Shown here piece after piece: positions 60,846-64,000 of a stretch of DNA of 64,000 bases. A program made the position numbers and the translations under genes. Under the pieces are notes generated by a model. It was not told the DNA's origin, ran no database searches, and saw nothing but the letters and a program-made list of their open reading frames with translations. Origin of the DNA: CAZGUG01 sp964625335 (GTDB lineage: Bacteria; Bacillota; Clostridia; Ch29); NCBI GenBank assembly GCA_964625335.1, contig CAZVBE010000001.1:111293-175292 (forward strand), given 5' to 3'. Numbering within the stretch: the first letter of the stretch is position 1; each line of letters begins with the position of its first letter.

Positions 60846-60942
60846 TCCGATTCTGTATGCCTTAAGGCTTAACGCCAATGGGATGCGGAACGACAGGGTA
60901 TGGCTGGAAACGGCTGTGCCTCCCAATGTGGAAAGGAGACCG
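60846..60942 (+). promoter_or_regulatory. Molybdenum/tungsten cofactor riboswitch (second copy)
   Basis: The element opens with AACTCCGATTCTG and ends with GGCTGGAAACGG, GCCTCCCAATG and TGGAAAGGAGACCGATGG. The last block matches the 3' part of the E. coli moaA Moco RNA very closely. It shares CTGGAAACGG, the C-rich block and TGGAAAGGAG with the mod leader at 6985. It is compact, again compatible with a tungsten-cofactor variant. It controls an operon of FMN-binding, molybdopterin-fold, DUF364 and FmdE-like genes. Confidence 0.85.
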
Positions 60943-60972
60943 ATGGCAGCATCTGTGCTTATTAGAAAATGA
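60943..60972 (+). CDS. Nine-codon leader ORF (MAASVLIRK)
   Basis: The aptamer block GGAAAGGAG (60930-60938) lies four bases before an ATG that opens nine codons and a TGA. The stop is two bases before the 5' arm of a terminator. Size and placement are the same as in the mod leader (9 codons, 30 bases), while the peptide sequences differ. This suggests that the act of translation, not the peptide, matters. Confidence 0.5.
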   Translation: MAASVLIRK

Positions 60973-60974
60973 GT

Positions 60975-61003
60975 AATGCGTCTTCTCCGGAAGACGCATT
61001 TTT
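60975..61003 (+). terminator. Riboswitch-linked terminator 1
   Basis: AATGCGTCTTC (60975-60985), TCCG, GAAGACGCATT (60990-61000), then TTT: an 11-bp perfect stem two bases after the leader ORF stop. A ribosome at that stop would cover its 5' arm. Confidence 0.85.
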
Positions 61004-61018
61004 GACAGGTGGCCTAAT

Positions 61019-61050
61019 ACTCCTTATCCTTTGGTGTGAGGAGTTTTTTT
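61019..61050 (+). terminator. Riboswitch-linked terminator 2
   Basis: ACTCCT (61019-61024), 14-base loop, AGGAGT (61039-61044), with seven T. It is in tandem with terminator 1 and just upstream of the first gene of the operon. Confidence 0.7.
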
Positions 61051-61066
61051 ATTGGAGGGATGCTGA

Positions 61067-61588
61067 ATAAGGGTAACCAGGTTATTGGCAATCGTTGCAT
61101 TGATATGTTTACTTGCTGCATGCGCTTTCCGGTATACAATACCCCAATACATTGATGAATTGGCAGCGGATGGAGAAACCATAAATCGATTGGGAATTTT
61201 TGAAGGTGGAAATATAACCGCAGTTTATATAATTCACAGTAAGGGAGGAAAGGCTAGGAGTATTGCACAGGAGGCCGAGGTCGAGGGCTTTAAGAATACA
61301 ATAAGGGTTTTGACGCTGATTGATGTTAAAGACGGCCTTATAGATAATATAGAAGTGTTGGCACATAATGAGACCGAGGATTACGGCGGACATGTCACAG
61401 AAGAATGGTTTTTGGACCGGTTTATGGGTAAAGACGCCGGTATGAAATTGCGGCTTGTCAAAATGGCCGCACAGAGCAGGGAGGACATAGTGGCTATTAC
61501 CGGTGCCACCTATACAAGCCAGGCTGTTGTGAATGCAGTGAATTCGTGTATGGAAAACTATAGAAAGATTATTGAGGAGGTAGATTAA
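61067..61588 (+). CDS. FMN-binding domain lipoprotein
   Basis: The protein of about 173 residues carries an FMN_bind domain (RnfG/NqrC type): GDSI-like start KGGKARSIAQEAEVEGF, then TGATYTSQAVVNAVNSC, where the Thr of the SGATYTS motif would be flavinylated by an ApbE-type enzyme. A lipoprotein signal precedes it. The start is unusual: ATA 61067 lies seven bases after GGAGGG and would give MRVTRLLAIVALICLLAAC, with a proper basic start and lipobox. The first ordinary in-frame start, TTG 61085, has no ribosome site. It is the first gene after the riboswitch. Confidence 0.78.
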   Translation: MRVTRLLAIVALICLLAACAFRYTIPQYIDELAADGETINRLGIFEGGNITAVYIIHSKGGKARSIAQEAEVEGFKNTIRVLTLIDVKDGLIDNIEVLAHNETEDYGGHVTEEWFLDRFMGKDAGMKLRLVKMAAQSREDIVAITGATYTSQAVVNAVNSCMENYRKIIEEVD

Positions 61589-61591
61589 CTA

Positions 61592-62722
61592 ATGGGAAAA
61601 TCAATGAAGAGACTACTGTTTATAGCTTTGCTGTTGATTTTGGCACTTGCTGCCGTTGCGTGCTCCACGTCGGCCGAAAGCCCGTCAGGAAACGATGGTG
61701 AGGTTTCAGAACAGGCAGCAGGACAAGAAGGGGAGAAAATAGTGATTTCAGGGCTTGAAAGTACCGACATAGAAGTTTCGGTGGAGGAATTGAAAGGTCT
61801 GGACTTGGTCACAGTAGACGCTACGTCAATTAGTTCGACCGGAGAGGAGAACCAATATACCGTGACAGGTCCGTTGTTCGACGACCTGCTGAAAAAGCAC
61901 GGTAAATCCCAGCATGACCTTGTGGGAATACGTTTGGTGGCGGGGGATGGTTATTCGATAGAGGTGCCGTCCGAGGTACTGCAAAGTCGCGATTTAATCC
62001 TTGCCCATACCATTGACGGACAGCCGCTGGATGAAAAGACCAGGCCTATCAGAGCGGTAATCCCGGAAGAAAGAGCAATGTATTGGATAAGGAACCTAAT
62101 TAGGATAGAGGTGTTGGAAGGAACCCAGCAGGCAGAGGTCGGCAGGGTGTTTATCCTTGAGACCGTTATTTCCCAGGCGGATGCCGAAGATTACACCTAC
62201 TATGAGAGTACCGACAAGGCCGTTAAGGTGGAGGAACTCTTGGGATTGCTGGTTTCGGATAATCTGCCTGATACAGCTTCCTTTGTAGCAACCGACGGTT
62301 TTGAAAAGAACGAGAAGCTGGACATATTATCAGGAGGGTACATAAAATTTACCGGCGAGGACGCTCCTTTGTTCCTAGCCCCTGATTTACCCAAGGGTAT
62401 GTATATCAAAAACATATTTTTGTGCACCCTCGGTGATACCGCTTTGGTGTCGCAGGAAAAAGCCGCAGAAGTGCTGGGTACCAAAGAGGTGGAAGATAAA
62501 AAAGGGGTAGACCTGAAGGAACTGATTAAACAGGCGGGGCTTGCCGACGCCGATAAATATCTGCTGACTGCCGCCGACGGCTATACCGTGGAGATTTTAC
62601 GAGAGGACAGAGAAAAGGGTGTAGTGTTTAAAAACAACAAGGGACAGATCACCGTTTTCTTCGAGGGCCTTCCCAAGAACACCCAGGTTAAGGACTTTCT
62701 TTCCATTGAAGGGATTGAGTAA
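61592..62722 (+). CDS. Lipoprotein with three tandem molybdopterin-fold-like modules
   Basis: The 376-residue protein has a lipoprotein signal ending LAAVACS and an acidic linker. Three related modules follow: FDDLLKKHGKSQHDLVGIRLVAGDGYSIEV, then VEELLGLLVSDNLPDTASFVATDGFEKNE, then LKELIKQAGLADADKYLLTAADGYTVEIL. The first runs into RAVIPEERAMYWIRNLIRIEVL, which is like the end of sulfite-oxidase-type molybdopterin domains (PF00174). The catalytic Cys of active enzymes is not evident. A cofactor-binding or structural role outside the membrane is inferred. It begins three bases after the FMN-binding gene. Confidence 0.7.
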   Translation: MGKSMKRLLFIALLLILALAAVACSTSAESPSGNDGEVSEQAAGQEGEKIVISGLESTDIEVSVEELKGLDLVTVDATSISSTGEENQYTVTGPLFDDLLKKHGKSQHDLVGIRLVAGDGYSIEVPSEVLQSRDLILAHTIDGQPLDEKTRPIRAVIPEERAMYWIRNLIRIEVLEGTQQAEVGRVFILETVISQADAEDYTYYESTDKAVKVEELLGLLVSDNLPDTASFVATDGFEKNEKLDILSGGYIKFTGEDAPLFLAPDLPKGMYIKNIFLCTLGDTALVSQEKAAEVLGTKEVEDKKGVDLKELIKQAGLADADKYLLTAADGYTVEILREDREKGVVFKNNKGQITVFFEGLPKNTQVKDFLSIEGIE

Positions 62723-62753
62723 AACATTACCACTGGATTAGGGGGCCTTACCG

Positions 62754-63497
62754 ATGATTGTACAAAAATTGATAGATGAAGTAAAACAGGATGCAGCCTT
62801 AAGGAAACTCGACAAAGTACGTATAGGAATAGGGTATACGGCAGTACTTCTTGATGACGGAAGCTGCGGCGTGTCATATACCTTCAGGAACGAATTGGGT
62901 CCCCGGTGCGGCCTTATTGAAGAGGCGGGAGACCTAACAGGCACAGACTGCAGCAGGATAGTAAACTGGGCTATGGGTATTAACTTAGCTAAATGTGCTG
63001 TAGGCATGGCCTGTATAAATGCAATCCTGCAACAGCGTCTTGAGGGTTTTTCGACAGGCAATGTGCTGGAGGAAATAGATTTCAGGCCTGGGGATACCGT
63101 CGGTATGATAGGCTATTTCAAACCGGTTATCGACAGGGTAAAGGGACAAGCAAACAACATTTATATATTTGAGCGGAATATAACCGATGGCGGTATTATG
63201 CCGGATTGGGCGGAGAATATATACCTTCCCGAATGTGATGTTGTTATAATAACCGGCACCACCCTTGTTAACAAGACATTGGACGGAATACTTGACAAGT
63301 GCACTGGAGCAAGGGAAATAACGGTTATGGGCCCCACCACGTCATTATGCCCTAATGTTTACAGGGAACATGGTGTTACACTGCTTGCCGGTGTCAAGGT
63401 GACGGACGCCGGAAGAGTACTGAATGTGGCCGGAGAAGGCGGTGGCGGATTAGCGCTTAAGGGCAGCGTGGCACAGGTATTCAGACGCCTGAAATAG
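62754..63497 (+). CDS. DUF4213/DUF364 protein (putative metal chelation)
   Basis: The 247-residue protein has an N-terminal DUF4213 region (RIGIGYTAVLLDDGSCGVSYTF) and a C-terminal DUF364 domain (TVGMIGYFKPVIDRVKGQANNIYIFERN, VVIITGTTLVNKTLDGIL, VMGPTTSLCPNVYREHGVTLLAGVKV). DUF364 has a Rossmann-like fold with a proposed heavy-metal ligand site around the TTLVNKT and GPTTSLCP loops. Placement in a Moco-riboswitch operon supports a link to molybdenum or tungsten. It is probably cytoplasmic. Confidence 0.85.
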   Translation: MIVQKLIDEVKQDAALRKLDKVRIGIGYTAVLLDDGSCGVSYTFRNELGPRCGLIEEAGDLTGTDCSRIVNWAMGINLAKCAVGMACINAILQQRLEGFSTGNVLEEIDFRPGDTVGMIGYFKPVIDRVKGQANNIYIFERNITDGGIMPDWAENIYLPECDVVIITGTTLVNKTLDGILDKCTGAREITVMGPTTSLCPNVYREHGVTLLAGVKVTDAGRVLNVAGEGGGGLALKGSVAQVFRRLK

Positions 63498-63517
63498 CAT
63501 TACAAGGAGGTGTGTAT

Positions 63518-63922
63518 ATGGACAGCATTGAATGGGACATTGAAAATCCACTGGTTAAAGAACTCATCGAGGCTGCACGGATTATGCATTGGGGCAGCAT
63601 AAGCATCGGTCTGGCTCTGGGATTAAGGGCGGGGATAAAGGCGATGGGTGCCCTTGAGTTGCAGAGAAAGCAGGCCGACAGGGTTAATGTACGCGGCAGC
63701 TACTGTTTTGCCCAGGGAGTTGAGGTCATAACAGGCTGCAGCATGCTGCGGGGCAAAATGGCCTTTGCACACAGTACAGGCGGAGATGCATTGCTTGATC
63801 TGTGGGGTCAGGGGAAGCATATACGAATAAAACCCAATAACATGGTATCCGGTGATGGCCGGCAGATTATGAATGCCAGGGAAAGTGATATATTTGAGGA
63901 CATGGAAATAGTGAAATTATAG
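63518..63922 (+). CDS. FmdE-like protein
   Basis: The 134-residue protein resembles the FmdE domain, first known from molybdenum/tungsten formylmethanofuran dehydrogenase operons. It has an N-terminal helix with HWGSISIGLALGLRAGIKAM (the usual H..G....G..A pattern), then CFAQGVEVITGCSMLRGKMAFAHSTGGDALLDL (the C/Q...TGC..G pattern). A C-terminal zinc ribbon found in longer FmdE proteins is missing. ATG 63518 lies seven bases after GGAGG; GTG 63512 is in frame but too close. It is the last gene seen of the riboswitch operon. Confidence 0.75.
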   Translation: MDSIEWDIENPLVKELIEAARIMHWGSISIGLALGLRAGIKAMGALELQRKQADRVNVRGSYCFAQGVEVITGCSMLRGKMAFAHSTGGDALLDLWGQGKHIRIKPNNMVSGDGRQIMNARESDIFEDMEIVKL

Positions 63923-64000
63923 CTTCAGCCATTAGTAAAATACACAAGACCAGCTAATTAAAGTCAAGGGTTTTTGAAGAAAAACTTAATAAAACTTAAG

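Noticed and set aside
59811..60926. Minus-strand ORF of 371 codons opposite homoserine dehydrogenase
   Set aside because: The plus strand has all catalytic motifs of homoserine dehydrogenase; the minus frame also runs into the riboswitch region.
1..64000. CRISPR array, tRNA or rRNA genes
   Set aside because: No regularly spaced direct repeats, cloverleaf-like sequences or rRNA motifs were recognised on reading the window.

Overview
The window reads as a chromosomal segment of an endospore-forming anaerobe of the Bacillota, most likely class Clostridia. The evidence is spore-coat genes (CotE-like, two CotS-like, CotSA-like, YtrH/YtrI), Firmicutes-type regulation (T-box, strong GGAGG ribosome binding sites, many TTG/GTG starts), Fur/FeoAB iron uptake and molybdenum- or tungsten-cofactor riboswitches. 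Species cannot be named from the sequence alone. I recognised no rRNA, tRNA, CRISPR array or intact insertion sequence.

Layout. 0-6.8 kb: a partial TetR gene divergent from a rifampicin-phosphotransferase-like gene, with two copies of the same inverted repeat between them; then a YyaL/DUF255 protein and a RocB-like peptidase. 6.9-9.6 kb: a modABC transporter behind a Moco-family riboswitch, ending in a terminator directly followed by a 5' group II intron remnant. 9.7-18.4 kb: an aminotransferase preceded by a dehydratase stump, then UDP-glucose dehydrogenase, a sugar-nucleotide epimerase and spore-coat genes. 18.5-22.7 kb: an AT-rich accessory stretch with gene debris. 22.7-28.2 kb: lipoprotein, CapA-like protein, cupin, malic enzyme, LarA-like racemase. 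28.2-35.4 kb: a PadR/HAAS/DUF4097 envelope module, a radical SAM protein, Fur with feoAB, and glnA behind an attenuator-like leader. 35.6-50.1 kb: a glucose-phosphate and beta-glucan block (nucleotidyltransferase/pseudo-mutase fusion, a 2884-residue cyclic beta-1,2-glucan synthase homologue, phosphoglucomutase, Pgi) with REP-like palindromes. 50.1-57.5 kb: YtrH/YtrI, a GntR-ABC operon, bactofilin, an actin-like ATPase, a two-P-loop ATPase and an SdpR/SdpI pair. 57.5-64 kb: tyrS with a T-box, homoserine dehydrogenase, and a second Moco-family riboswitch ahead of an operon of FMN-binding, molybdopterin-fold, DUF364 and FmdE-like proteins.

The most interesting signal is shared by the two riboswitches at 6985 and 60846. 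In each, the conserved GGAAAGGAG at the aptamer's 3' end is placed as the ribosome binding site of a mini-ORF of exactly nine codons. Each mini-ORF ends inside or two bases before the hairpin that should control the downstream genes: a ribosome-binding-site sequestering hairpin for modA, and a terminator for the second operon. This suggests leader-peptide translation as the relay between cofactor sensing and expression, and ties a little-described Mo/W-linked operon to the molybdate transporter.
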